Of a stretch of 15,205 nucleotides of DNA, positions 1 to 8,749 are shown piece after piece. Location: positions 1 through 15,205 of the forward strand of contig NZ_CAMLJP010000135.1 in NCBI RefSeq assembly GCF_946480385.1, in the 5' to 3' direction. A program made the position numbers and the translations under genes. Every line of letters starts with the position of its first letter. The first letter of the stretch is position 1. The DNA comes from an uncultured Azospirillum sp. (GTDB taxonomy: Bacteria; Pseudomonadota; Alphaproteobacteria; Azospirillales; Azospirillaceae). The notes below the pieces were generated by a model. The model saw only the letters and a list, made by a program, of their open reading frames with translations. It ran no database searches and had not been told where the DNA came from.

Positions 1-435
1 ATAGCTGCCGAGATGCTCGACCCGCGCCACCCTCTGCCCGAAATGCCGCTCCGCCGCCGGCTGCAGCGCATTCGCCTCGAACAGGGTCCAGGCGGCGGCC
101 AGCCCGCAGGTGGCGATGAAACCGCTGCTGAACGCCACATCCGACCGCGCCACCCGCACCACGCCGCTCAACGCGCAATTCTCGTCGGATGGGCGGTCGG
201 GCAGGGCGGTGAAGCGCAGCCCCGTCTCGCCCAGCGCCACCCGGCATTGCTCCGGATCACGTTCCAGCCGTGACAGCTTGAAGCCGGTCAGCCAATCCGG
301 CTCCGCCCGCAGATCGAGCCGCGCCCACGGGTCATAGCGCGCCGGCACGATGATGAGCCCGCCCCACACCCCCGCCGCCACCCCGGTCAGCGCCAGCAGG
401 ACCAGCAGCGCCAGCCATCGGAACAACCTCGCCAT
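1..435 (-). CDS. Extensin-like family protein, partial (C-terminus beyond window)
   Basis: The first 145 residues read open from ATG at 435 down to base 1, so the C-terminal part lies outside the window. Residues 6-30 form a hydrophobic segment (MARLFRWLALLVLLALTG...), a signal anchor or uncleaved signal peptide. The remainder resembles the extensin-like C-terminal domain (Pfam Extensin-like_C): a Cys at 64 in EQCRVAL, a TALPDRP stretch followed by Cys87, Cys110 in the ATCGLAAAW segment, then ALQPAAERHFG and LGSY, where the family typically continues into a further Cys/Arg motif. The name comes from plant extensins, but in proteobacteria these are envelope proteins of unproven function. The start lies 12 bp after the stop of the upstream GFA-type gene, so the two are probably co-transcribed; the ribosome-binding site is weak. 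Family assignment is from memory of the motif pattern. Confidence 0.72.
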   Translation of the reverse strand, partial: MARLFRWLALLVLLALTGVAAGVWGGLIIVPARYDPWARLDLRAEPDWLTGFKLSRLERDPEQCRVALGETGLRFTALPDRPSDENCALSGVVRVARSDVAFSSGFIATCGLAAAWTLFEANALQPAAERHFGQRVARVEHLGSY

Positions 436-447
436 CTGGGACCGCCG

Positions 448-942
448 TCAGCGGTCGAGCAGCCCGTGCCGCCGGTGCCAGTCCTCCAGCGATTCCTCGG
501 GATAGCGGGCGAAATGCACGTCGTTCGGGCCCGTCGGCACCTCGACCCACGGCGCCTTGAAGTCGAGCATGATGTGCACCCGCTCCGGCGGTGTCGGCAG
601 CGGCGTGTCGATGGCCGACGCGAAGGGATGGACCAGTTCCGGCCAGGCCGGGTCTTCCGCCCACAGCGCCGTGCCGCAATGCTTGCAGAAATGCCGGTGC
701 GACGGGCCGAGGTGGGTCCGCTCCGGATGGTCGGGGTCCTCCATCGGCGCCCGCCACATCGCCACCGCGTCCCGCCCCTCGACCTCCAGCGTGTTGGCGT
801 CGCCACCCAGATTGATGGCGTATCCGCCACCGCCGGCGCTCTTGCGGCAGATGGTGCAGTAGCAGCGCATGTAGGGCACCGGCGTCGGCGAGTTCAGCGT
901 GAAGCGGACGGCGCCGCAGCGGCAGGAACCGGAAAGCTTCAT
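448..942 (-). CDS. GFA/CENP-V family zinc-binding protein
   Basis: 164 residues. The cysteine layout is that of the GFA (glutathione-dependent formaldehyde-activating enzyme) / CENP-V fold: Cys7 and Cys9 (GSCRCGAV), Cys27, Cys29 and Cys32 (RCYCTIC), and Cys86 and Cys89 (FCKHCGTALW). These would bind one structural and one second zinc. Most members of the family have no proven glutathione or formaldehyde activity, so only the fold is claimed. I chose ATG at 942 because an AAGGAGA Shine-Dalgarno lies 8 nt upstream and the conserved CRCG motif follows at once. The frame stays open to 1134, but only by reading through the palindromic repeat at 967-1118. The gene is followed 12 bp later by the extensin-like gene and is divergent from the aldehyde oxidoreductase operon. 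Confidence 0.88.
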   Translation of the reverse strand: MKLSGSCRCGAVRFTLNSPTPVPYMRCYCTICRKSAGGGGYAINLGGDANTLEVEGRDAVAMWRAPMEDPDHPERTHLGPSHRHFCKHCGTALWAEDPAWPELVHPFASAIDTPLPTPPERVHIMLDFKAPWVEVPTGPNDVHFARYPEESLEDWHRRHGLLDR

Positions 943-966
943 GGCAGCGGTCTCCTTCAAAAAATG

Positions 967-1118
967 CCCTCTCCCGCCCCGGGAGAGGGAGGGGACCCAC
1001 CGAAGGTGGGGAGGGTGAGGGGGAAGGCAAGAATCCTGAACCGCATGGTTCCTTGGATCACCCCTCACCCTTCCCATGCTCCGCATGGGCCCCTTCCCTC
1101 TCCCGGGGCGGGAGAGGG
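967..1118. repeat. Palindromic intergenic element, copy A (152 bp)
   Basis: The element begins with a 23-mer (967-989) and ends with its perfect reverse complement (1096-1118). Each end is itself a hairpin, CCCTCTCCCG / CGGGAGAGGG around a 3-nt loop. Inside are a left hairpin CCCACC-gaa-GGTGGG (996-1010), a central AACC-gcat-GGTT (1039-1050) and a right hairpin CCCATGC-tcc-GCATGGG (1073-1089), joined by GGGTGAGGGG / CCCCTCACCC arms. It lies between the divergent GFA-type gene and the aldehyde oxidoreductase operon, starting 25 bp from the GFA start codon. There is no transposase gene, so it would be a non-autonomous (MITE- or REP-like) element. No T-tract follows the hairpins, so it is not a classical intrinsic terminator. 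Confidence 0.93.
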
Positions 1119-1212
1119 AGCTGAGAGCCCCCATCGACGGAACGCGGCGGAAGGGTGGCTGTTACCCCCGGAAGCCAGTCGCGGAACCCACCTGCCAGCA
1201 GTCGGAGCGGTT

Positions 1213-1754
1213 ATGTCCCAGCCAACAGGTCCAGCCACCCAGGGCCACGCCCAAAAACAGCCGGCGCCTCCGCCGGAGGCTATGGACGTCACGCTGACCA
1301 TCAACGGCAGCCGCAAGACCCTGCGCGTCGCCCCCTGGACCAGCCTGCTCGACGCGCTGCGCCTGCATCTCGACATGACCGGGACCAAGAAGGGCTGCGA
1401 CCACGGCCAGTGCGGCGCCTGCACCGTTCTGGTCGACGGCCGCCGCATCAACTCCTGCCTGACCCTGGCGGTGATGGCGGAGGGTCGCACCGTCACCACC
1501 ATCGAAGGGCTGGCGACCGGCGACGCGCTCCACCCGCTGCAGGAGGCTTTCGTCGAACATGACGCCTTCCAGTGCGGCTACTGCACGCCCGGCCAGATCT
1601 GCTCGGCCGTCGGCATGCTGGAGGAGGGCCACGCCAGAACCGACGACGACATCCGCGAACTGATGAGCGGCAACCTGTGCCGCTGCGGCGCCTATCCCAA
1701 CATCGTCGCCGCGATTCGCCAGGTCATGGACTCGCAGAAGGACGGAGGCACGCC

Positions 1755-1758
<4 letters not shown>
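1213..1758 (+). CDS. paoA: Aldehyde oxidoreductase, [2Fe-2S] iron-sulfur subunit (PaoA/YagT-like)
   Basis: 181 residues; the small subunit of a xanthine oxidase-family enzyme that passes electrons from the molybdenum centre through two [2Fe-2S] clusters. The plant-ferredoxin-type cluster ligands are Cys62, 67, 70 and 82 ([14 protein letters not shown], then SCLTLAVM). The second cluster ligands are Cys121, 124, 156 and 158 ([11 protein letters not shown] and LCRCGAYPN). The sequence closely follows E. coli PaoA as I remember it, including the [18 protein letters not shown] block and the proline-rich linker before the first strand. Unlike E. coli PaoA it lacks a twin-arginine signal, so it is probably cytoplasmic. 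ATG at 1213 has GGAG five bases upstream. An internal ATG at 1282 would remove only the linker and has its purine tract too close. It overlaps the next gene by ATGA. Confidence 0.92.
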
Positions 1759-2761
<1,003 letters not shown>

Positions 2762-2765
<4 letters not shown>

Positions 2766-5032
2766 TCGCCAAACCGACCATCCCCGATCCGCTCGACCGT
2801 CCCGGTGCGCAGATCGGCAAGCCCGTCAACCGCGTCGACGGCCGGCTGAAGGTGACCGGCGGCGCCAAATACGCGGCGGAGTTCAACACCCCCGGCCTCG
2901 CCCACGGCTACATCGTCTCCGGCGCCATCGCCCGCGGCCGCATCCTCGGCATCGACACCGCCAAGGCGCTGGCCCTGCCCGGCGTGTTCCAGGTCTTCAC
3001 CCACCTGAACCGGCCGAGCCTGCCCTGGTTCGACCGCAAGTGGAAGGACGACGACGCGCCGAAGGGCTCGCCCTTCCGTCCGCTTTACGACGCGACGATC
3101 CACCACGCGCTGCAGCCCATCGCGCTGGTGGTGGCGGAGAGCTTCGAGCTGGCCCGCTACGCCGCCCGCCTGATCCACGTCACCTATGAGGCGGACGAGC
3201 ACCAGACCGACCTCCATGCGGCCAGTGCCGACGCCTTCACCCCCGGCAAGGACAAGGGCGGCTTCCAGCCCCCGCCCAAGCCGCGCGGCGACGCCGACAA
3301 GGCACTTGCCGAGGCGGAGGTCAGCGTCGACCTCGACTTCACCCAGGCGGTCGAGCATCACAACCCGATGGAGATGCACGCCTCCACCGTCATCTACCAC
3401 AATGACGGCACCCTGACCGTCCATGACAAGACGCAGGGGCCGATCAACACCCAGACCTATGTCTGCAACGTCTTCGACCTGTCGAAGGATGCGGTGCGGG
3501 TGATCTCGCCCTTCGTCGGCGGCGCCTTCGGTTCGGGCTTGCGTCCGCAGCACCAGCTGTTCATGGCGGTGCTGGCGGCGACCACGCTGAAGCGCTCCGT
3601 CCGGGTCGAGCTGTCGCGCCCGCAGATGTTCAGCTTCGGCCACCGCCCCGAAGCGCTCCAGCGCGTGGCTCTGGGCGCGAAGAAGGACGGCACCCTCACC
3701 GCCATCATCCACGAGGCGGTGCAGGAGACCTCGCAGACCGAGAATTACGTCGAGGTCGTGGTCAACTGGTCGGGCCAGCAATACAAGTGCGACAATGTCC
3801 GGCTGGATTACAAGCTGGCGCGCATGGACACCCACACCCCGCTCGACCAGCGCGCCCCCGGCGCCGCAACCGGCGTTCCGGCGCTGGAGATCGCCATGGA
3901 CGCGCTGGCAGCCAAGCTGGGCATGGACCCGCTGGAGCTGCGGCTGAAGAACCACACCGAGGTCGATCCCAACACCGGCAAGCCCTTCTCCAGCAAGGAG
4001 CTGCGCGCCTGCTTCCAGCAGGGGGCCGAGCGCTTCGGCTGGCACAAGCGCAATCATGCCCCGCGCTCGATGCGCGAGGGGCGCCAGCTGATCGGCTGGG
4101 GCATGGCGTCCGGCGTGTGGGACGCGATGCAGGGGCAGGCGGTGGCGTCGGCCCGGCTCGGCATCGACGGCACGCTGACGGTCGGCAGCGCCACCGCCGA
4201 CATCGGCCCCGGCACCTACACGGCGATGACGCAGATCGCCGCCGATATCCTGGGCCTGCCCATCGACCGGGTGTCGTTCCAGCTCGGCGACACCAACCTG
4301 CCGATGGCGCCGCTGCAGGGCGGTTCCTGGACGGTATCGTCGGTCGGCTCGGCGGTGAAAGCGGTCTGCGACCGTCTGCGCGACAAGCTGGCCGGCCTTG
4401 CGGTGGGGCTGAACGACGGGCCGCTGAAGGGGCTGAAGGCCGACGACCTGCACTTCGCCGACGGCTGCCTGATCGCGAAATCCGACCCGTCCTGGCGTAT
4501 GTCGATCACCGAGGTGATGCGCGCCAACGACCTGCTGGTGCTGGAGGACGAGGCGCGCTCGATCCCCTATTACAAGTCGCAGATGCAGCATAAGCTCGGC
4601 ACCCACTCCGCCATCTTTGCGGAGGTGCGGGTGGACGAGGATCTCGGCACCGTGCAGGTGACCCGCGTGGTCAGCGCGGTGGCCGCCGGCCGCATCATCA
4701 ACCCCAAGACGGCGCGCAGCCAGGTCATGGGCGCGGTGGTGTGGGGCATCGGCATGGCGCTGGAGGAGGAGACGATGACCGACCAGCACCTCGGCCGCTT
4801 CATGAACCACGACTTCGCCGAATACCACATCCCGGTGAACGCCGACGTCCACGACATCGACGTCATCTTCGTCGAGGAGCATGACGACATCGTCAACCCG
4901 CTGGGCGCCAAGGGCGTCGGCGAGATCGGCATCGTCGGCGTCCCCGCCGCCATCGCCAACGCGATCCACCACGCGACCGGCAAACGCCTCTGCGACCTGC
5001 CGATCACGGTGGATAAGATTTTGGGCGCCTGA
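2762..5032 (+). CDS. paoC: Aldehyde oxidoreductase, molybdenum cofactor-binding subunit (PaoC/YagR-like)
   Basis: 756 residues, close to the ~730 of E. coli PaoC. It is the catalytic subunit that oxidises aldehydes to acids at a molybdenum centre. Visible blocks in order: the aldehyde oxidase a/b hammerhead domain (about 20-145, [12 protein letters not shown]), the first molybdopterin-binding domain (from about 190) with FVGGAFGSG at 251-259 and [10 protein letters not shown] with Arg364, then the second domain with [11 protein letters not shown] (481-491), the MAPLQGGSW segment, the [16 protein letters not shown] segment, and the catalytic Glu721 in KGVGEIG. The 253-259 loop is GGAFGSG rather than the commoner GGGFGxK, which may affect cofactor or substrate contacts. 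It is the last gene of the operon. No XdhC/PaoD-type maturation gene is visible nearby. The exact substrate is unknown; aromatic aldehydes are typical for PaoABC. Confidence 0.91.
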
Positions 5033-5045
5033 ACAGCCGAAAACT

Positions 5046-5195
5046 CCCTCTCCCGCCTCGGGAGAGGGAAGGGGCCCAAGCAAAGCTTGGGAAGGGTGAG
5101 GGGTTAGGCACGAAGCCGTGCGGTTCGGGAACCTTGGATTCCCCCTCACCCTCCCGCCTTCGGCGGGCCCCTCCCTCTCCCAGGGCGGGAGAGGG
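5046..5195. repeat. Palindromic intergenic element, copy B (150 bp)
   Basis: Second full copy. Its terminal 23-mers (5046-5068 and 5173-5195) are imperfect mirror copies, with slight changes in the loops. The left inner hairpin is CCCAAGC-aaa-GCTTGGG (5075-5091), the central one GGTT-cggg-AACC (5122-5133), and the right one CCCGCC-ttc-GGCGGG (5153-5167). It fills almost the whole gap between two convergent genes: 13 bp after the paoC stop and 10 bp before the pncA stop. Its position suggests it forms the 3' end of both transcripts, although no T-tract is present. Confidence 0.93.
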
Positions 5196-5205
5196 GACAC
5201 ACCCC

Positions 5206-5841
5206 TCACCCAATATCCGCCTCCCGGCAGAACACCACCCCACACTCCGCCAACTGCTCCCGCGCCTTCGCCAGCGATCCGCCGAGGTCGATGGCCCGGC
5301 AGCCATCCTCGACCACCACCGCCTCGAACCCGCAGCGCACCGCGTCCATGGCCGAATAGGCGACGCAGTAATCCGTCGCCAGCCCGGCCAGCACCACGCG
5401 CGAAATCCCGCGCTCCCTCAGATATCCCGCCAGTCCGGTCGCGGTGCTTTTGTCGTTCTCATAAAAGGCCGAATAGCTGTCGATCTCCGGCCGGAACCCC
5501 TTGCGCAGCACCAGCTCCGCCCGCGTGGTGTCGAGGTCGCGATGGAACTCCGCCCCCGACGTCCCCTGCACGCAATGGTCCGGCCACAGCTTCTGCGGCC
5601 CATAGGGAAAGTCGACTTCGGAAAACGCCACGCCGCCGGGATGGGCGCTGGCGAAGGAGCGGTGGCCGGCGGGGTGCCAGTCCTGTGTCAGGACCACCGT
5701 GGCGAACCGCCGCGCCAGTCGGTTCGCCACCGGCACCACCGCATCGCCATCGGTCACGGCCAGGCTGCCGCCGGGACAGAAATCATTCTGGATGTCGATC
5801 AGAACCAGCGCATCGGTCGGCTGCGGGGTGAGGGCGGGCAT
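5206..5841 (-). CDS. pncA: Nicotinamidase (isochorismatase-like hydrolase)
   Basis: 211 residues, close to the 213 of E. coli PncA. It deamidates nicotinamide to nicotinate in the NAD salvage pathway in the cytoplasm. Catalytic triad: Asp16 (LVLIDIQNDFCPGGSL), Lys114 (LVLRKGF) and the nucleophile Cys159 (GLATDYCV). Metal ligands: Asp54, His56 and His60 (QDWHPAGH). The N-terminal CPGGSLAV and the later DFPYGPQKLWPDHCVQGT and DSYSAF blocks are typical of nicotinamidases rather than of isochorismatases in general. ATG at 5841 is chosen because the conserved fold begins nine residues later; there is no good Shine-Dalgarno, and the longer open frame to 6120 crosses a repeat hairpin and the small gene upstream. 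It is convergent with paoC across repeat copy B. Confidence 0.92.
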   Translation of the reverse strand: MPALTPQPTDALVLIDIQNDFCPGGSLAVTDGDAVVPVANRLARRFATVVLTQDWHPAGHRSFASAHPGGVAFSEVDFPYGPQKLWPDHCVQGTSGAEFHRDLDTTRAELVLRKGFRPEIDSYSAFYENDKSTATGLAGYLRERGISRVVLAGLATDYCVAYSAMDAVRCGFEAVVVEDGCRAIDLGGSLAKAREQLAECGVVFCREADIG

Positions 5842-5912
5842 CGGCGTGGTCCATCCGGCGAAAGGGAAACGGTCGCCTGGAGTGTAGGCACATCCGCCGG
5901 TCGGTTCCACCG

Positions 5913-5936
5913 CCCTCTCCCCGGTTCGGGAGAGGG
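5913..5936. repeat. Solo terminal hairpin of the palindromic family
   Basis: A 24-bp hairpin with a 9-bp perfect stem, CCCTCTCCC / GGGAGAGGG, and a CGGTTC loop. The stem is identical to the terminal arms of the four full elements in this window, but nothing else of the element is present. It sits in the 137-bp gap between pncA (start 5841) and the small gene ending at 5979, upstream of pncA. It may be a deletion remnant, or an independent one-hairpin unit. Apart from it I see nothing in 5842-5978. Confidence 0.75.
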
Positions 5937-5978
5937 TAACAAACAAGCGCTCCCGCCCGGCGGCGGCAGCGGTACGCC

Positions 5979-6125
5979 TCAACCCATGATGTTCTCGTCC
6001 GCCATGCGGCGCGGCACGTCGGTTTGCTGCTGGCGGTCCTGCTTCGGCGTCTTGGTGATGCTGAAGCCGATGCCCGACAGCAGAAGGACGCCCAGCGAGG
6101 CGACGGTGACGATGTTGCAAAGCAT
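5979..6125 (-). CDS. Small single-span membrane protein (48 residues), unknown function
   Basis: A short frame, ATG at 6125 to TGA at 5979, encoding 48 residues. Residues 4-22 (NIVTVASLGVLLLSGIGFS) are a convincing transmembrane helix, followed by a polar tail rich in Lys, Gln, Arg and Asp (KTPKQDRQQQTDVPRRMAD). The charge distribution suggests the tail faces the cytoplasm, but topology is not certain. An AAAGGG purine stretch lies about 9 nt upstream of the start. The gene is upstream of pncA on the same strand, with 137 bp between. I do not recognise the family. The hydrophobic/polar layout and the clean stop favour a real gene, but at this length chance cannot be excluded. Confidence 0.55.
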   Translation of the reverse strand: MLCNIVTVASLGVLLLSGIGFSITKTPKQDRQQQTDVPRRMADENIMG

Positions 6126-6433
6126 AGCGACTGACCCTTTCCCTAACCTCTTTCGGCCACCCGTTTGGGAGCGGCCGGACCCTTATTCTGCGGTCTTCCT
6201 GGCAATAGACGCCGGTAGCCGCTTCTTTCTTCCCTTGAGCCTGACCGGGATGAGGGAAAATAATCGTCCGTTATCCGGACAGTCTTTACTTCCAACACCT
6301 TGCCGGCACAGTCTGCGCGGAGCGCTGACATAGTTCCGCAGCTGCGAACTGGCAACGGAAGGCGGCGAAATATCCGCGCAGCTCTGGTTAACGAAATTGT
6401 CATGGCAGAGCTTGGGGTGGGGGAGGGCGCCTC
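6126..6433. other. Intergenic region between kinase gene and small membrane-protein gene
   Basis: 308 bp without a convincing gene, somewhat AT-richer than its surroundings, so promoters for the small gene at 5979-6125 are likely here, but I cannot pick a clear -35/-10 pair. Two small inverted repeats are visible: GTCCG-ttatc-CGGAC (6266-6280), and a GGCGCC-tctca-GGCGCC stem (6426-6442) that straddles the kinase stop codon and could help end that transcript, though no T-tract follows it on the minus strand. An 86-codon minus-strand frame (6143-6403) crosses this region but has no domain-like composition. Confidence 0.5.
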
Positions 6434-7927
6434 TCAGGCGCCGCGGCCGTCCGCCATCGAACGCTTTGAAGCGGCATCGCTTTCCGCCGGTCGCAGGATC
6501 ACCGTCACCTTCAGCCCCCGGCCGTCCGCCCCGGCATCCAGCCGCACCGCCGCTCCCAGCCGGTCGGCCAGGGCGCGGACGATGGCGAGGCCCAACCCGC
6601 TGCCGGTGCGCGGCGGCTCGCCCGGACGGTCCAGGCGATAGAAGCGCTCGAACACCCGCTCGCGCTCGGCCTCCGGAATGCCGGGGCCGTCGTCCTCCAC
6701 CTCCAGGACAGGCCCCGCCCCTGATCCGGTCCCAACCCGCACCGTCACCGTGCCGCCCGGCCGGTTGTAGCGGATGGCGTTGTCCAGCAGGTTGCCCAGC
6801 AGTTCGCCCACCAGCACCGGATTGCCGACGGTCCGCACATCGGCGTCCTCGCTCTCCGGCTCCTCGAACCGCACCTCGATGTCCTGGGCCAGTGCCGCCG
6901 GCACCTGCTCCGCGGCGACCTCCATCGCCACCTGCCGCAGGTCGGTCACCTCCGGCGCGGTCGGCGCAGTCGGCGCGTCCTCGTCGGCGCGGGCCAGCGC
7001 CAGCAGCTGGACCAGCAGCCGCTCCAGCCGCTTCACCGCTCCCTCGACATCGTCCAGCGCCGCGCGGCCCTCCGCACTGTCGGTGCCGAAGCGGCGCAGC
7101 AGCGCCAGATGGGTGCGCAGCACCGCCAGCGGCGTGCGCAGCTGGTGCGAGGCGTCGGCGGTGAAGCGGCGCATGGTGCCGATGGACTGGTCCAGCCGGG
7201 CCAGCAGCCCGTTGATGGCGATCACCAGCGGCAGCACCTCCACCGGCACGACGGCCAGCGGCAGCGGCACCAGCGCCATCCCGCCCCCCATCACGCCGCG
7301 CGCCGACCGGCTGTCGATCACCCGCCGCAGCCGCCCCAGCGGCGCCAGTCCGCGCCCGACCGCTCCCCACACCAGCAGCCCGCTGCCGCCGACCAGCGCC
7401 ACCTCCAGCAGGGTCAGCCACAACAGCAGATCGACCTCCACCGCGCGCCGCCCGGCCGTGGTTTCCGCCACCTGGACCAGCACCGGATGCGGCACACCGT
7501 AGAGCCGCCGGATCTGCGCCGCCACCCGCACCGCATGGCCGCGATAGGTGGCGTCGCGGAACACCGTGACGTTGGTCGGCATCTTCGAGATGTCCGGCAG
7601 CGGCAGGTCGAGATAGCCGGTGATGACCCCGCCCTCATGGGCGACGTTGTAATAGATGCTGTCGCGCGCCTGGCTCTCCAGCATGCCGAAGGCGACGGCC
7701 GGCAGGTCGACCGTCACCTCGCCATTGTCGTCGTCCACCGCCAGCCGCTCGGCGATGGCGAGCGTCGAGCCGGCGAGCAGCCGGTCATGGGTGGACTGCA
7801 CGAAACCGTGGATCAGCGCCGATCCGCCGACCCCCAGCCCGACCGCCAGCGCCCCCAGCGGCACCAGCAGCCGCGTCAGCAGCCGGCGCCGCAGCGACGG
7901 CACGCGCTCCGGCCTGCTTCCGGCCAT
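6434..7927 (-). CDS. TctE-like sensor histidine kinase
   Basis: 497 residues, an inner-membrane sensor kinase. Transmembrane helices at about 18-40 and 167-189 enclose a periplasmic domain of about 125 residues that resembles the 2CSK_N sensor domain of TctE-type kinases (YYNV...GGVITGYLDLPLPD, then YRGHAVRVAAQIR and LVQVAETTAGRR). A linker is followed by the dimerisation domain with the phosphoacceptor His261 (DASHQLRTPLAVL), the N box (NLLDNAIRYN, Asn379 and Asn383), G1 (DDGPGIP, 412-418) and G2 (GSGLGLAIV, 442-450). All catalytic boxes are intact. ATG at 7927 overlaps the response-regulator stop as ATGA, so the pair is translationally coupled. TctE-type kinases usually sense carboxylates or related small molecules; here the neighbour is an ABC importer, so its substrate is the likely signal. 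Confidence 0.9.
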   Translation of the reverse strand: MAGSRPERVPSLRRRLLTRLLVPLGALAVGLGVGGSALIHGFVQSTHDRLLAGSTLAIAERLAVDDDNGEVTVDLPAVAFGMLESQARDSIYYNVAHEGGVITGYLDLPLPDISKMPTNVTVFRDATYRGHAVRVAAQIRRLYGVPHPVLVQVAETTAGRRAVEVDLLLWLTLLEVALVGGSGLLVWGAVGRGLAPLGRLRRVIDSRSARGVMGGGMALVPLPLAVVPVEVLPLVIAINGLLARLDQSIGTMRRFTADASHQLRTPLAVLRTHLALLRRFGTDSAEGRAALDDVEGAVKRLERLLVQLLALARADEDAPTAPTAPEVTDLRQVAMEVAAEQVPAALAQDIEVRFEEPESEDADVRTVGNPVLVGELLGNLLDNAIRYNRPGGTVTVRVGTGSGAGPVLEVEDDGPGIPEAERERVFERFYRLDRPGEPPRTGSGLGLAIVRALADRLGAAVRLDAGADGRGLKVTVILRPAESDAASKRSMADGRGA

Positions 7928-8592
7928 CAGGTGCTTTCCATCAGGTAGCCCAGCCCGCGGATGGTGCGGATCTGCGGCCCGTCGGGTTCCAGCTTCTTGC
8001 GCAGGCGGGCGACATACAGCTCGATGGCGTTCGGTGCCACCGGCTCGTCGAAGCCGAACACCTCGCCGGCCAGCCGGTCCTTCGGCACCACCTTGCCGGC
8101 GCGGGTGATGAGGCCCTCCAGCACCGCCAACTCGCGCTTGCGCAAATCCAGCACCCGCCCGTTCAGCGTCACCGTCGCTGTGGAGCGGTCGTAGCGCAGC
8201 CCTCCGCACACCAGCTCCGGCACCGGCGTTCCCTGGCCGCGCCGCATCAGCGCGCGCACCCGCGCCTCGAACTCCGCCGGGTCGAAGGGCTTCAGCAGAT
8301 AATCGTCGGCGCCGAGATCCAGCCCCTTCACCCGGTCGGCCACCGCCTCCCGCGCGGTCAGGATCATCACCGGCACGGTGGAGCCGCGGCGGCGGATTCG
8401 CGTCAGAACCTCGAACCCCGATAGGTCGGGCAGGCCCAGATCCAGCACCACCAGCCCATAGGGCTCCGCCCGCTCCAGCCGCGCCGCCTCCTCTCCCGAC
8501 GCGACATGGTCGACGGCATAGCCGGCCAGCTTCAGCGACGCGGTCAGCCCGCGCGCCAGCGCCGCGTCATCCTCCACGATCAGGATGCGCAA
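7927..8592 (-). CDS. OmpR-family response regulator (TctD-like)
   Basis: 221 residues. Receiver domain: acidic pocket Asp8/Asp9 (LIVEDDAAL), phosphoacceptor Asp51 (LVVLDLGLPD), Thr79 (MILTARE) and Lys101 (YLLKPFDPAEF). A winged-helix DNA-binding domain follows (about 128-221) with LDLRKRELAVLEGL, VAPNAIELYVARLRKKL and the terminal IRTIRGLGYLM. The best start is TTG at 8592: a GGAGG lies 9 nt upstream and the receiver fold starts at the next codon. ATG at 8661 and TTG at 8757 are in frame but would add an unconserved N-terminal tail. The gene is divergent from the ABC binding-protein gene across a ~180-bp shared control region, consistent with the regulator acting there and on its own gene. 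Confidence 0.9.
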   Translation of the reverse strand: MRILIVEDDAALARGLTASLKLAGYAVDHVASGEEAARLERAEPYGLVVLDLGLPDLSGFEVLTRIRRRGSTVPVMILTAREAVADRVKGLDLGADDYLLKPFDPAEFEARVRALMRRGQGTPVPELVCGGLRYDRSTATVTLNGRVLDLRKRELAVLEGLITRAGKVVPKDRLAGEVFGFDEPVAPNAIELYVARLRKKLEPDGPQIRTIRGLGYLMEST

Positions 8593-8671
8593 GGGTGGCA
8601 CCCTCCGTCCGACCGGGCCATCATCCGAACGCCCCTGTTCCGTTCCGCCAACAATTTCCATCCGCGACAGA

Positions 8672-8697
8672 TTGACGACAGGTTGACCGCCTATAGT
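8672..8697 (+). promoter_or_regulatory. Possible response-regulator binding site: TTGAC direct repeat with 11-bp period, near a TATAGT box
   Basis: In the divergent control region, TTGAC occurs at 8672-8676 and again at 8683-8687, an 11-bp step, about one helical turn. OmpR-family dimers commonly bind direct repeats with this spacing. A TATAGT hexamer follows at 8692-8697, but its distance to either TTGAC (14 or 4 bp) is not the usual 16-18 bp for a sigma-70 promoter, so the repeat may be an activator site replacing a -35 box. This is inference from spacing alone. Confidence 0.3.
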
Positions 8698-8727
8698 CAC
8701 GACAAAGTCGCTTGTAAGCCCAACCAA

Positions 8728-8749
8728 CACGGCCCGCAACGGCGCCGTG
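8728..8749 (+). promoter_or_regulatory. Small hairpin in the leader of the binding-protein gene
   Basis: CACGGC (8728-8733) pairs with GCCGTG (8744-8749) around a 10-nt loop, ending about 13 bases before the AGGAGAGGAAGAG ribosome-binding region. It also overlaps a perfect 10-bp palindrome, ACGGCGCCGT, at 8739-8748, so it could act as a DNA operator or an RNA structure. The stem is short and may be chance in GC-rich DNA. Confidence 0.22.

Noticed and set aside
943..1134. N-terminal extension of the GFA-type protein through repeat copy A
   Set aside because: The extension encodes only the repeat (SLSRPGRGKG-type residues). The true start at 942 has a good ribosome-binding site and leads straight into the conserved CRCG motif.
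6143..6403. 86-codon minus-strand frame between the kinase gene and the small membrane-protein gene
   Set aside because: Arg/Ser/Pro-rich with no domain-like pattern, no good ribosome-binding site, and it lies in the region most likely to hold regulatory sequence.
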